Below the pieces are notes generated by a model that saw only the letters and a list, made by a program, of their open reading frames with translations, ran no database searches and was not told the origin of the DNA. The position numbers and the translations under genes were made by a program. A stretch of 64,000 nt of DNA from Treponema_C sp050937815 (GTDB lineage: Bacteria; Spirochaetota; Spirochaetia; Treponematales; Treponemataceae): positions 124,001-188,000 of the forward strand of contig NZ_JACDIJ010000003.1 of assembly GCF_050937815.1 (NCBI RefSeq), written 5' to 3'. Below are positions 33,970 to 43,093 of the stretch, piece after piece (position 1 is the first letter of the stretch; the number at the start of each line of letters is the position of its first letter).

Positions 33970-34779
33970 CTATTTTTCCAAAGTATTTAAATAGTCCTGA
34001 GCATCACGAACATCGTTCTCTGCCGCCTCTTTAATTAAAGCCAATCCTTTTTCTTTATTCAGAGGTACACCGTCACGTCCCTCAAACTGCATAACTCCTA
34101 CCAGATATTTTGCATAAGGCACGTTGTCATCTGCCGCCTTCCGCAAGTTTTTCATTCCTTGTTCTATATTTTTTTCTACACCGTTTTCTCCACGTAATTG
34201 ACATTCACCCAGCCGCAACATAGCATATGTATTACCTTTTTGCACGGCACTGATTAACTGTTTTTTTCCTTCCGGTATATTCTGTTCGCAGCCTGCTCCG
34301 ACCAAGAGTAAAAAACCATAGTATGCCTGCGCTTCTACATTTTTTTTATAGCCTTTCTCAAAAAAGGAAAATGCTTTTTTCGGATCTGCGTCACACCCGT
34401 CACCGTTCAAATACAGAACACCTGCCAGCAAAGCCGCATCGGCATTTTTATCAGCCATCATTTCCGCTTTTTCTAAAGCTTGGGTATATCTTTTTTGGTT
34501 AAATAACTCCCATGCCTCTTCAACTCTTTTTTGGTTAGCCATTGCATTCCCTTTTATTACTCCGATTATAACAGGAATGATAACGATAATTACAACCAAC
34601 AGCGCAATAACACCTTTTATTCCGTAGTTTACACCTACCATTATAAAAACTGCGATAATAACAAAACCTAATAATGATGTTAGGCAGCCGCCATTGTTTT
34701 GGGAACCGCTCCCCTTGTTCCCATTCAACATTTTTCCTAAAATTAACCCTGTTAAAAAATTTCCAGAACTTTTGTTCAT
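33970..34779 (-). CDS. Membrane-anchored Sel1-repeat protein
   Basis: A 269-aa protein. After a Gly/Asn-rich start (MNKSSGNFLTGLILGKMLNG), two hydrophobic helices span about 30-77. At least four Sel1-like helical repeats follow, with signatures such as AALLAGVLYLNGDGCDADPK, AQAYYGFLLLVGAG, AMLRLGECQLRGENGVEKN and AKYLVGVMQFEGRDG. Sel1 repeats mediate protein-protein contacts. TAAAGGAGG gives a strong start. It appears monocistronic; partner unknown. Confidence 0.82.
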   Translation of the reverse strand: MNKSSGNFLTGLILGKMLNGNKGSGSQNNGGCLTSLLGFVIIAVFIMVGVNYGIKGVIALLVVIIVIIPVIIGVIKGNAMANQKRVEEAWELFNQKRYTQALEKAEMMADKNADAALLAGVLYLNGDGCDADPKKAFSFFEKGYKKNVEAQAYYGFLLLVGAGCEQNIPEGKKQLISAVQKGNTYAMLRLGECQLRGENGVEKNIEQGMKNLRKAADDNVPYAKYLVGVMQFEGRDGVPLNKEKGLALIKEAAENDVRDAQDYLNTLEK

Positions 34780-34917
34780 TTTTATCCTCCTTTAATGTTA
34801 TGAACTAAAGACTCTAAACGAGTTCTAAAGCATGTGGCCGTAATTTTATATTTTTTAATAAAATTTGTCTATGATAATATCATGTACTTTAATTAACGCA
34901 GCTTTATAAAGATTTTA

Positions 34918-35850
34918 TTATTTCAAATATTTCCGAGCTCCGATTTCCGTAAGAACTGAAATAAAGAATTCTTTCAAAATGTTTTTTTGCTTTTCAACAT
35001 CGATGCTCTCATTACACAGGATATTAAATTTATTATCTTTAAGGGTAAACCAATAATCTCCGTAATTCCCGTCAGGCGATTTAATCGGTTGGTCAAAATA
35101 TTCCGTGCCGCGGCCGTTTGCTATTAACGTTTCTATATTCTTCCGAATACAATCGGGAACCCATGTATCGGCATCTTTTAAACCTATATAAATTTTCTCA
35201 GGGGAAAAATAAAGTCCAAACCAAAGATATAAATCTTCTTTATAAAAAAATTGTCCATAGTAATTGCTGCAAAAAGACTTACTCGAATTATATTCCCAAA
35301 AACCGAATTCCTTTTTAGCAATATATATCAGATTATTATAAAAGTCGGGTAAACTCGTACAAAGATTTAGATTCATAGCTTTAAATTCCTCTATCCCTAT
35401 CACCATTTTAAGATATTCGATATAACCTGAAATCAAACTGTTGTTGTGTATTAAGCCTTTTTTAACTATAGCATCGCAGAAGCTTCCCCATGTTTTTATA
35501 GTCCAATCCTGCACTTCTTGATGAGGATAATTTGCAATAAAAGCATATTTTGCATCGGGAAAATCTTTTCTATATTGATCAAAGTGCTGATTTTTATCGT
35601 ATATTTTTACTTCAATAATTCTTTCCTGTCCATGCATATCACATAGGTAAAAATCAGGTCTGGAGTTCTTGACTGCATATTCGCGATTTATATCCTCAAC
35701 ACTTATTTTTTCATCAAAGCAAAACTCAAAAAAGAAATCTCTGAATTTTTCATCCGCCCTACATAACGCATATGTGATGTCCGATAAGTCATTTTCTTTA
35801 TTCATTCTTTCGGCAAGAGCCTGAAAAAAGACCGATGCCGGATTATCCAT
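34918..35850 (-). CDS. PD-(D/E)XK nuclease-like protein
   Basis: A 310-aa protein with a possible nuclease core: an acidic RPDFYLCD strand (Asp about residue 67) followed by ERIIEVKIYD, the E-x-K pair of PD-(D/E)XK nucleases. The C-terminal ~180 residues are rich in Tyr, Phe and Trp (YYGQFFYKEDLYLWFGLYF) and match nothing that I know. It starts 3 bases after aspS and may share its message, though codon and base use look more AT-rich than aspS, which suggests a later arrival. Possibly a defence or repair nuclease; not certain. Confidence 0.6.
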   Translation of the reverse strand: MDNPASVFFQALAERMNKENDLSDITYALCRADEKFRDFFFEFCFDEKISVEDINREYAVKNSRPDFYLCDMHGQERIIEVKIYDKNQHFDQYRKDFPDAKYAFIANYPHQEVQDWTIKTWGSFCDAIVKKGLIHNNSLISGYIEYLKMVIGIEEFKAMNLNLCTSLPDFYNNLIYIAKKEFGFWEYNSSKSFCSNYYGQFFYKEDLYLWFGLYFSPEKIYIGLKDADTWVPDCIRKNIETLIANGRGTEYFDQPIKSPDGNYGDYWFTLKDNKFNILCNESIDVEKQKNILKEFFISVLTEIGARKYLK

Positions 35851-35853
35851 TTT

Positions 35854-37641
35854 TTATTCCGTAAATTTTATATGCAATTCGTCAAGCTGTTTGGTATCTA
35901 CTTCGGAAGGGCATTCGTCCATCGGGCTTACGGCAAAGGTGTTTTTCGGGAAGGCGATAACTTCTTTTATCGAAGACTCTTTGCACATAAGCATAACCAA
36001 GCGGTCGAGGCCGGGAGCTATACCGCCGTGGGGAGGAGCGCCGTATTTAAAGGCTTCGGTTAAAAAGCCGAATTTCTTTTGGCCTTCTTCTTCGTTAAAG
36101 CCGACAATTTTGAAAATCCGCTTTTGCAGTTCCGGGTTATGAATACGGATTGAACCGGAAGCAAGCTCGTAGCCGTTTAAAACCAAATCATAGAGATCGC
36201 CCTTTACGCTCGCAGGATCGCTTTCAAGAGTTGCGTGGTATTGTTCCTGCGGCATACTGAACATGTGGTGGGCGGCGTCCCACTTTTGCTCGTCCTCGTT
36301 CCATTCAAAGAGGGGAAAATCGATAATCCATGCAAAGGCAAACTCATCCGGATTTGCAAGATTCAAATCTTTCCCCAAACGGGAGCGCACCGCGCCGAGT
36401 GCGGTACAAGCCGTTTTATATTGAGCATCGGCGGCAAAAAGCAAGAGGTCGCCTGCTTGAGCGCCGAGTTTTTTGATAATCTCCGCTTCGTTTCCCGCAA
36501 AGAATTTGGAAATGCCGCCTTCAAGGCTTGTACCGGATGTAACCTTCATCCACGCAAGTCCCTTGGCCTTATAGATTTTTGCAACCGCTTCGAGCTCTTC
36601 TATGCGCTTTCGGCTGTACTGTTCGGCTTGACCGGGCACAACCAATGCCTTAACGGTTCCCGACGGAAGCGCGTCTTTAAAGACTTGAAAACTGCCCATA
36701 TCGGCCATAAAGGAAGCATCCTGCATTTTCATATCGAAGCGCAAATCCGGCTTATCCGTTCCGTACAAATCGATTGCGTCATCGTAAGCTATGCGCGTAA
36801 AGCGGGCGGGAAGCTCGATATTCAGCGTTTCTTTAAAAACCGCTCCCATTAAGCCTTCGGTTATACTTAAAACGTCGTCGCGCGACACAAAGCTCATTTC
36901 CATATCGATTTGGGTAAATTCGGGCTGACGGTCGCCCCGGGCATCTTCGTCGCGGTAACAGCGCGCTATCTGAAAATAGCGGTCAAAGCCGGAAACCATG
37001 AGAATCTGCTTATACAGCTGCGGCGATTGGGGAAGCGCATAGAATTTTCCCGGATACAGGCGGGAGGGAACCAAATAGTCGCGTGCTCCTTCCGGGGTCG
37101 ATTTTATAAAGGTCGGCGTTTCAAGCTCGTAAAATCCGTGAGAAGAAAGATAGTTTCTGACCGCGAGGCACACCTTGTGGCGCAGCGCCAAGTGATGCTG
37201 CATTTGAGCGCGGCGTAAATCCAAATAGCGGTATTTAAGGCGCAAATCTTCATTCGGAATAACGGGAGTGCCGTCTTTTTGCACTTCGTCAATCATAAAG
37301 GGAAGCACTTCGCTTTTTGAAAGCACAATGACTTTTTGCGCAAGCACTTCGATTTCTCCCGTCGGCATCTCCGGATTTATCATCGAATCGGGGCGCGCTC
37401 TGACACGTCCTTCAACGGCAATGCAGAATTCCATATGCAAATCTTTTGCGCTCGAGTGCAATTCTGAAGGAGAATCGGCGTCCACGACAACTTGGGTAAT
37501 ACCGTATCTGTCGCGCAAATTGATAAAGGTAATACCGCCGTGTTCGCGGATGCGGTGTATCCAGCCGTTTAATGTAACCGTTTTTTCGGCATCGCTTTTG
37601 CGTAAATCGCCGCACGTGCAGCTTCGTTTAAATGCTTCCAT
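35854..37641 (-). CDS. aspS: Aspartyl-tRNA synthetase
   Basis: A 595-aa class II synthetase of the bacterial type. Domains in order: anticodon-binding OB fold (VTLNGWIHRIREHGGITFINLRD), motif 2 (CYRDEDARGDRQPEFTQIDME), the GAD insertion typical of bacterial AspRS, and motif 3 (GGIAPGLDRLVML). It charges tRNA-Asp, possibly also tRNA-Asn. The ribosome site is weak. No T-box or other leader is seen in the 48 bases before it. Confidence 0.97.
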   Translation of the reverse strand: MEAFKRSCTCGDLRKSDAEKTVTLNGWIHRIREHGGITFINLRDRYGITQVVVDADSPSELHSSAKDLHMEFCIAVEGRVRARPDSMINPEMPTGEIEVLAQKVIVLSKSEVLPFMIDEVQKDGTPVIPNEDLRLKYRYLDLRRAQMQHHLALRHKVCLAVRNYLSSHGFYELETPTFIKSTPEGARDYLVPSRLYPGKFYALPQSPQLYKQILMVSGFDRYFQIARCYRDEDARGDRQPEFTQIDMEMSFVSRDDVLSITEGLMGAVFKETLNIELPARFTRIAYDDAIDLYGTDKPDLRFDMKMQDASFMADMGSFQVFKDALPSGTVKALVVPGQAEQYSRKRIEELEAVAKIYKAKGLAWMKVTSGTSLEGGISKFFAGNEAEIIKKLGAQAGDLLLFAADAQYKTACTALGAVRSRLGKDLNLANPDEFAFAWIIDFPLFEWNEDEQKWDAAHHMFSMPQEQYHATLESDPASVKGDLYDLVLNGYELASGSIRIHNPELQKRIFKIVGFNEEEGQKKFGFLTEAFKYGAPPHGGIAPGLDRLVMLMCKESSIKEVIAFPKNTFAVSPMDECPSEVDTKQLDELHIKFTE

Positions 37642-37689
37642 AATGCCCTATAATAACGCTATTAAGACGGATATGCAAGCACAAATGTT

Positions 37690-38211
37690 TTATACCGTTA
37701 TGCCAAACAGTTCGTGCCGCGAATTAATGCCCGTTTTTTTAAATACCGTTGCAAGATGGCGTTTTACCGTTACGACCGAAATACACAGTTCGTCGGCTAT
37801 CTGTGCATTTGTTAAACCTTTTGCCGCAAGCCGGACAACTTCAATTTCTCTATTGCTTAAAAGTTCCGGCCGCAATTCAGCGATACGGTCTTTTTTTTCT
37901 CCGTTTCCGCTGCAGTTTGTTTTTTGCATTACAAACTGACGTAAAACAAGACGGACAATGATTCCGTACACAAGCGCTCTAAAATTGGTAAACACCGTTA
38001 CGCTAAAACGCAAAAAGGAAACATTAAACGGTAAACCGCCCATACCCTTTTCCAATATATACATAAGGGCTAAAAGTTTTACACTCGTTACAAAACCGCC
38101 GGCATAAAAAGCGCTTTTATATAGTGCATATAAGAATTTTTCTTTACGGAACATTCCCGGTAAAATAAAAATCGAAATAACCGCCGCATATAAAAATAAA
38201 TCGGTAACCAT
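37690..38211 (-). CDS. Membrane-bound LuxR-type regulator
   Basis: A 173-aa protein. Three or so hydrophobic segments fill residues 1-95 and a LuxR/GerE helix-turn-helix ends it: LSNREIEVVRLAAKGLTNAQ followed by IADELCISVVTVKRHLATVF. There is no receiver domain, so the membrane part presumably senses the signal or binds the co-encoded membrane protein. It starts 3 bases after the gene at 38215 ends, and the two form a pair. Confidence 0.8.
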   Translation of the reverse strand: MVTDLFLYAAVISIFILPGMFRKEKFLYALYKSAFYAGGFVTSVKLLALMYILEKGMGGLPFNVSFLRFSVTVFTNFRALVYGIIVRLVLRQFVMQKTNCSGNGEKKDRIAELRPELLSNREIEVVRLAAKGLTNAQIADELCISVVTVKRHLATVFKKTGINSRHELFGITV

Positions 38212-38214
38212 AAG

Positions 38215-39177
38215 CTATTCTATGCGGCCCTGCTTTTCGATTCCCGCCTCAAATGCCAAAAACGTAAAGTTTATTATTACGGCATAAAAAACCGGCAGCA
38301 CTGCGGCATACATAACCGTACCGAGATATTTTTTATCCGCAAGGTTATTTAAAGCTGCCATACACGCAATGGCCGTACTTAAAAAGGCAAACAGTAAAAC
38401 CGTAATTCTTGTTGTCTTAAAAGCATTTTGATACAATTTTTTCTCGGTGTAGCCGGTTTCGCCGTTGCTCAAAGGAGCAAAGACCGGCCGGACGCCTCTG
38501 TAAACACCGGAAATTAAAAGAAGGACAATGCTGCCTGCGCATAAAAACAGGATTGTAGGGAAATCCGCAAAGTCGGTAATGTTCGATTTTGAACGGTCGA
38601 TAAAACCCGCCAAAGAAATTCCCCATCCGCAGCAAATTAAAAAACCGATAAACAGCGTCAACTTTGCAATCGCCTGTGCCGCTTTTTTTACAGCCGGCAT
38701 TCCCGTTTTTTCGCCGGGAGATTCTTCAGCCATCATTAAAATCAACCTGTGTTTTACATGCCCTTTTAAGGTAAAAATAATTAAACCGTAGGTACATAAT
38801 TCTTTTATCGAAACAAGAGCGGCTGCAAGATTGTGCCCCATCGCATCCAAAACGCCGTAATTCAAACAAAAATACAGCATTCCGAAAATCGTAAAAAACA
38901 GGCACGTATAAACGATTACTTTGAACAACAGACTTAGTGAATCATTTAAAGATTTTAATTGCCCAAAATCCGATTGGCCTAATTTTTTTTCTTTGCAAAA
39001 TAAGGGTGAATATGCTTTCACCTTGCCGAATAAGCAGATACACATAAAAGACATAACCGGAATGCCGAATGTTACGGCCGGTTCATACATTCCTAAAACA
39101 TACGTACCGCTGAAAAAGGCATACAAAACAGATGCGCCGATAACGGCAACCGGTGTAAGTATCGATTTTAAAATCAT
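38215..39177 (-). CDS. Multi-helix membrane protein paired with LuxR regulator
   Basis: A 320-aa protein from the ATG at 39177 (MILKSILTPVAVIGASVLYA) with GAGAGG upstream; a longer frame has no support. About eight hydrophobic helices are separated by short charged loops (KEKKLGQSDFGQLKSLNDSL; KHRLILMMAEESPGEK). No family is recognised. Its immediate neighbour is a membrane-bound LuxR regulator, which suggests a sensor or anti-regulator role at the membrane. Confidence 0.72.
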   Translation of the reverse strand: MILKSILTPVAVIGASVLYAFFSGTYVLGMYEPAVTFGIPVMSFMCICLFGKVKAYSPLFCKEKKLGQSDFGQLKSLNDSLSLLFKVIVYTCLFFTIFGMLYFCLNYGVLDAMGHNLAAALVSIKELCTYGLIIFTLKGHVKHRLILMMAEESPGEKTGMPAVKKAAQAIAKLTLFIGFLICCGWGISLAGFIDRSKSNITDFADFPTILFLCAGSIVLLLISGVYRGVRPVFAPLSNGETGYTEKKLYQNAFKTTRITVLLFAFLSTAIACMAALNNLADKKYLGTVMYAAVLPVFYAVIINFTFLAFEAGIEKQGRIE

Positions 39178-39328
39178 AAAGCACCTCTCAAAGCCGAATT
39201 TATTTTCGTATTTGATTATCGCGCCCTTTTTGCGATAAAACAAGGGTGCAAAAGATGTAAAAAAGATGTATTAAGCAGATATTTACAACAAAAGCCTCGC
39301 CCTATCTATGCAGTTATATCGGCAGGTT

Positions 39329-40126
39329 TTATTTTCCGTGTAACAGGGATATTACCTCCTGATTATTCTTTTCGTACGCATATTGAATACAAGTCATATT
39401 CAAATCTTCGATAAAGCAATTTAAATCTACATTGTGTTGTAACAAAAGTTTTATTACGCGTAAATCCTCACGAGCTATCGCTTCCGAGAGAATATTTCCG
39501 TAATATGCGGTCTGATTTACATCAAAACCTTTTGCGAAGATATACTCAAGCATTTTATAATAATCGTCGTATTGCCTTGCAGAAAACTTTGAATGCATTT
39601 GATCGAATAAAAAGAGAGCGGCACCTTCTCCTTCCAAGCCTGTTCCCTTATTTATATCGGCATTCCGAGATAATAAATAGTCTACCATTTCATAGTTTAC
39701 ATGTATTATCGCAGTTAATATTGCAGAACCGCCTCCCGAAAGACCTCCATATCGGGCAGTCGAATTTATATCCGCACCATGTGCTATCAACAGTTTCACC
39801 ATTTTTAAATCATCTTTATAAGCTGCCTTTTCTAAAGGAGTTCCCTTATTACTCGGTTTGTTTATATCGGCACCATTTTCAATAAACCATTCAACTGTTT
39901 CATATTGTTGTTTTTCAACGGCAAAATATAAATATGTTTCATTACTTCTATTTACGTTTTCTTTATTTATATCTATATTATTATTCTTGAATATCTTTTT
40001 TATAGCCTGTAAATCATTTCTTTCAATTTTTTCAAAAATAATTTGTTCTATTGTTTTTGTATTGTTACACGATATAAGCAACACCTGAAAAAAAACATAC
40101 AAAAGTATCTGCATCCGTTTTTTCAT
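39329..40126 (-). CDS. Ankyrin-repeat lipoprotein
   Basis: A 265-aa lipoprotein (signal peptide ending LLISC, Cys20). The mature part is made of ankyrin repeats: ETYLYFAVEKQQYETVEWFIENGADIN, KGTPLEKAAYKDDLKMVKLL, a third around AILTAIIHVNYEMVDYLL, and two further C-terminal repeats. It is probably exposed in the periplasm or at the outer membrane, for protein binding. The ATG directly follows the TAA of a decayed upstream gene (TAAATG), with GGAAGGAC before it. The sequence is AT-rich compared with the housekeeping genes. Confidence 0.85.
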   Translation of the reverse strand: MKKRMQILLYVFFQVLLISCNNTKTIEQIIFEKIERNDLQAIKKIFKNNNIDINKENVNRSNETYLYFAVEKQQYETVEWFIENGADINKPSNKGTPLEKAAYKDDLKMVKLLIAHGADINSTARYGGLSGGGSAILTAIIHVNYEMVDYLLSRNADINKGTGLEGEGAALFLFDQMHSKFSARQYDDYYKMLEYIFAKGFDVNQTAYYGNILSEAIAREDLRVIKLLLQHNVDLNCFIEDLNMTCIQYAYEKNNQEVISLLHGK

Positions 40127-40363
40127 TTATTTGTCCTTCCTTACCCCGGCTTTCTTACTTTTTTTTACAGTATCGGTAATATCGGCTTTTGCAAGCTCAA
40201 TTTTTACCGTATTAACTCAAAATATACGGAAAGCGGTTTATCTTGCTCTTACAGCCTCTATCTTTGCAATTATTTTCCAACCTTCCGCGCCGAAAATATC
40301 ATGTTCATCCGGGATTTTTCCGCTCCGTACATTGCCGCAAAGAGCTTTTTCAAATTCATTCAT
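40127..40363 (-). pseudogene. Small gene with two frameshifts upstream of the ankyrin lipoprotein
   Basis: AAAGGAGTG and ATG at 40363 open a frame starting MNEFEKALCGNVRSGKIPDE that stops after 41 codons. The next frame reads on as EQDKPLSVYFELIR. The original frame then resumes as VKIELAKADITDTVKK and ends in a TAA touching the next ATG. Losing 2 bases near 40245 and 1 base near 40208 explains both breaks and restores the frame, so the ancestral product was about 79 aa. Alternatively only the 41-aa peptide is made. No function recognised. Confidence 0.5.
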
Positions 40364-40643
40364 AAAAAACACTCCTTTGATTAAAAATGCTTAACTGTTA
40401 CCCGTATATAAATACAATATCTTAGGTTCAAAGAAAAAAAATTGCGGCAATACCTATCAGCACGGAAACAAGCAGCCGATTTTGAGGGATTAAACAGCAT
40501 AAATACCTCTGCAGCTGATAAAAATAAAATACCGACTGCAACAGCCTTCGTGAAAATGAGCATTGTTATTTTTCCGTCATTACCTTTTCAATATCGGACA
40601 AAAAAGCAATACTTAGCAAGAGAGGGCTTGACGGCGCATAGTG
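40364..40643 (-). pseudogene. Remnant of small membrane-protein genes
   Basis: On the minus strand a fragment ending LLLSIAFLSDIEKVMTEK (stop near 40567) is followed by an ATG at 40563 starting MLIFTKAVAVGILFLSAAEV. After FNP the hydrophobic reading continues in another frame (NRLLVSVLIGIAAIFFL), consistent with one extra C in a CCC run. Both look like decayed or very short membrane proteins. Nothing else is seen in this stretch. Confidence 0.35.
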
Positions 40644-41477
40644 CTATTCAAAACACATCAAGCTGTTTTGTTTAAAAGTCCATTCGGGCGTAACCAAATC
40701 GCCTTCTTGTACGTAGTACCAAGGAGAAATATCTTCAAAGCTTTTTAAGATATGAAATTCTTGTGAAGGCATATAGCTTTGCCCCAGCAGCATTATTTTT
40801 TTTCCGGTTTTGCGGTCTTGAGCTAAATCAAGAACCAATACTGCATGACCGGGATTGCCGCCGTAGATAAAAAAATCTCCTATTTTTATGTGCTCCAAAT
40901 TCGTATGTTTCGCTTCGTGTGCTAAAGAATATGTTCCCGCATATATGTAGATGAATTTTAAATACTCATCAAAAATATCTCGCGTTATACCTTTTTTATA
41001 TCCCTCCTTCCAAACGGTTTTATTGTTATTGACTATAACTCTATCGCCTTTGGAATATCTTTCGAACGGAACGGACATTCCATTGGTAATATTGAATGAA
41101 ATCTCGGAAAATTTCTTTTTACTATACAAATATTCGGCTTTTAATTTTATAATGGCATCGGCACATTGAATCAAATCCTGTTTAAGCAAGGGCATGGAAA
41201 AAACCGACACATGCACATTATGTACCTTTGTTTCTCCGTTATATAAGAGAACGGGGGCGGTATATTCTTTGAGCGGATATAAGCGCAAATATTGCTGAAA
41301 CGAATTATCGGCATAATCAAGCCGTACATATCCGTGCGGCGGTATAAATCGTTCCAGTATATTTTTACCGAATCGGTTAATTGTCTGTGCATATACACGG
41401 GCGGATAATAGTATGTATATAATAAATACAGCGAACGATATTTTCTTTTTCAGTTTCGGTAATTCAACATTAATCAT
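40644..41477 (-). CDS. DUF4846-family exported protein
   Basis: A 277-aa protein from the ATG at 41477, with a signal peptide (KISFAVFIIYILLSARVYAQ). The family is recognised from GDFFIYGGNPGHAVLVLDLA, TGKKIMLLGQSYMPSQEFHI and a final TPEWTFKQN. Function of the family is unknown; the conserved GHAV and QSYMP motifs suggest an enzyme. A TTGACA/TATACT promoter lies upstream. An in-frame start 17 codons earlier would spoil the signal peptide. Confidence 0.82.
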   Translation of the reverse strand: MINVELPKLKKKISFAVFIIYILLSARVYAQTINRFGKNILERFIPPHGYVRLDYADNSFQQYLRLYPLKEYTAPVLLYNGETKVHNVHVSVFSMPLLKQDLIQCADAIIKLKAEYLYSKKKFSEISFNITNGMSVPFERYSKGDRVIVNNNKTVWKEGYKKGITRDIFDEYLKFIYIYAGTYSLAHEAKHTNLEHIKIGDFFIYGGNPGHAVLVLDLAQDRKTGKKIMLLGQSYMPSQEFHILKSFEDISPWYYVQEGDLVTPEWTFKQNSLMCFE

Positions 41478-41541
41478 TTTGTACAATCTCCATTCGGCGG
41501 CCGCTTCAAACCGCATGTGTTTTTTCACCGATATTGTTTAC

Positions 41542-41569
41542 AGTATATCATAGTCTAAGCTGCTGTCAA
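41542..41569 (-). promoter_or_regulatory. Promoter of the DUF4846 gene
   Basis: Minus strand TTGACA (41569-41564), a 16-base spacer and TATACT (41547-41542). Confidence 0.6.
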
Positions 41570-41718
41570 CCTGGGTACTGTATGTACACACAGCCACAGA
41601 GATACGTTTATTCTACAGCTGCTGTGTCTTTTCAGGCAGTGCGGCCAAATCAAGTGCATTCTTCTTTAGGTGCTGTTCTTTATACACGACAGAAACCATT
41701 ATGACAAAAATAGTCTTA

Positions 41719-41747
41719 TTGACATTTTGAAAAAGGCATGGTAGATT
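41719..41747 (+). promoter_or_regulatory. Promoter of the second iron alcohol dehydrogenase
   Basis: TTGACA (41719-41724), a 17-base spacer and TAGATT (41742-41747), only 10 bases before the ATG with no ribosome site. Confidence 0.6.
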
Positions 41748-41757
41748 TGATTTCATC

Positions 41758-42960
41758 ATGTTTTTTCCAAAAGCCGTATACTGCCGTTTGTTCCAAGCCG
41801 CTTTTCGATTGACCCAACCCCTTCTTCCGTATCGGGAGCCGCAAATCATTTTTTCCTGCGTAAAGCTGGACAAAGTGCTGCAAAAAGAAGCCCTTAAATC
41901 CGTTCTTATCGTAACCGACAGGGGTATCGTTGAAAACGGTTTAACCGAACCGCTTATACGGGTTTTACAGGAAAACGGCATACGCTTTTGCGTTTATGAT
42001 AAAACCGAAGCAAACCCGACCGTATCAAATGTTGAAGAAGCGTTTACCCTCTATAAAGATTCGGGAGCCGAGGGTATTATCGCTATAGGAGGCGGCTCTC
42101 CGATGGACTGCGCAAAAGCCGTCGGAGCACGGATTGCCTATCCCGAAAAACCGGTGGAAAAAATGAAGGGGACATGCCGGGTACGGCGGCCGCTTGTGCC
42201 GCTCATTGCCGTTCCTACAACGGCCGGCACCGGAAGCGAAGTTACCCTTGCGGCCATCATTACCGACGGCAAAAAACACGAAAAATATGCGCTTATGAGT
42301 TTTCCCCTGATTCCCCGCTATGCAGTCCTCGATGCCTCACTCACTTATAGCCTTCCGCCCCATATTACCGCTTCCACCGGAATCGACGCGCTTACCCATG
42401 CGGTAGAAGCCTACATCGGCCGATCGGCTACGAGGGAAACACGTGCTCTTGCACTGGAAGCGGCAAAGCTTGTTTTTGAAAATATCGAAGCGGCCTATAA
42501 AGACGGCTCAAATCACCGGGCGCGGGAAAACATGCTGCATGCGGCTCATAAGGCGGGGCTTGCCTTTTCAAAATCCTATGTAGGCTATATCCATGCCGTC
42601 GCCCATTCTCTCGGCGGTTTTTACGGAACGCCCCACGGCCTTGCCAATGCCGTGATTATGCCCTATGTTTTGGAAGCCTACGGCAAAAGCGTTCACAAAA
42701 AACTGTATCAAATGGCGCTGGCAGCCGGTCTTTGTACCGAAAACACGCCCTGCAAACAGGGAGCGGAAATTTTTATAAAAGCCGTAAAAGATTTAAATGC
42801 GCGGATGAACATTCCCGATAAGATTGCAGGCATAAAAGAGGTGGACATCCCCTTTTTGGCAGCTCTTGCCGAAAAAGAAGCAAACCCCCTCTACCCCGTT
42901 CCCAAACTGATGACCCGAACCGAACTTGCCGCTTTTTATTATCAAATCGCGGAAACATAA
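41758..42960 (+). CDS. Iron-containing alcohol dehydrogenase (butanol/propanediol type)
   Basis: A 400-aa group III dehydrogenase. Motifs: GGGSPMDCAKAVG for NAD(P), TTAGTGSEVT, and iron ligands in GIDALTHAVEAYIG and HAVAHSLGGFYGTPHGLAN. It is closer to the fermentative alcohol dehydrogenases than the enzyme at 22166. The message seems to have almost no leader. It is monocistronic, convergent with the LarA-like gene, with its own hairpin terminator. Confidence 0.92.
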   Translation: MFFPKAVYCRLFQAAFRLTQPLLPYREPQIIFSCVKLDKVLQKEALKSVLIVTDRGIVENGLTEPLIRVLQENGIRFCVYDKTEANPTVSNVEEAFTLYKDSGAEGIIAIGGGSPMDCAKAVGARIAYPEKPVEKMKGTCRVRRPLVPLIAVPTTAGTGSEVTLAAIITDGKKHEKYALMSFPLIPRYAVLDASLTYSLPPHITASTGIDALTHAVEAYIGRSATRETRALALEAAKLVFENIEAAYKDGSNHRARENMLHAAHKAGLAFSKSYVGYIHAVAHSLGGFYGTPHGLANAVIMPYVLEAYGKSVHKKLYQMALAAGLCTENTPCKQGAEIFIKAVKDLNARMNIPDKIAGIKEVDIPFLAALAEKEANPLYPVPKLMTRTELAAFYYQIAET

Positions 42961-42988
42961 AGAACGGGTTGCCTCTATATGATAATTG

Positions 42989-43011
42989 AAAACCGGCAAT
43001 GTATCGGTTTT
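42989..43011 (+). terminator. Terminator of the iron alcohol dehydrogenase
   Basis: AAAACCG pairs with CGGTTTT, and ATTTTC follows. Confidence 0.55.
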
Positions 43012-43061
43012 ATTTTCAATACGGAGCCGAATTTATTGATGAGTAAAAACAGCAGTTATAC

Positions 43062-43084
43062 AAAATGAGTTATAAACTCATTTT
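43062..43084. terminator. Bidirectional terminator before the LarA-like gene end
   Basis: AAAATGAGTT and AACTCATTTT, ten perfect pairs around ATA, with A and T runs on both flanks. Confidence 0.6.
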
Positions 43085-43093
43085 TAGAGCTTC

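Noticed and set aside
36235..36852. A 205-codon frame opposite aspS.
   Set aside because: Antisense to a well-defined synthetase, without motif or start signal.
41613..41756. A short minus-strand frame ending EQHLKKNALDLAALPEKTQQL upstream of the iron dehydrogenase.
   Set aside because: It has no ribosome site, it overlaps the promoter of the dehydrogenase and has no recognised family. It could be a gene remnant, but nothing supports it.
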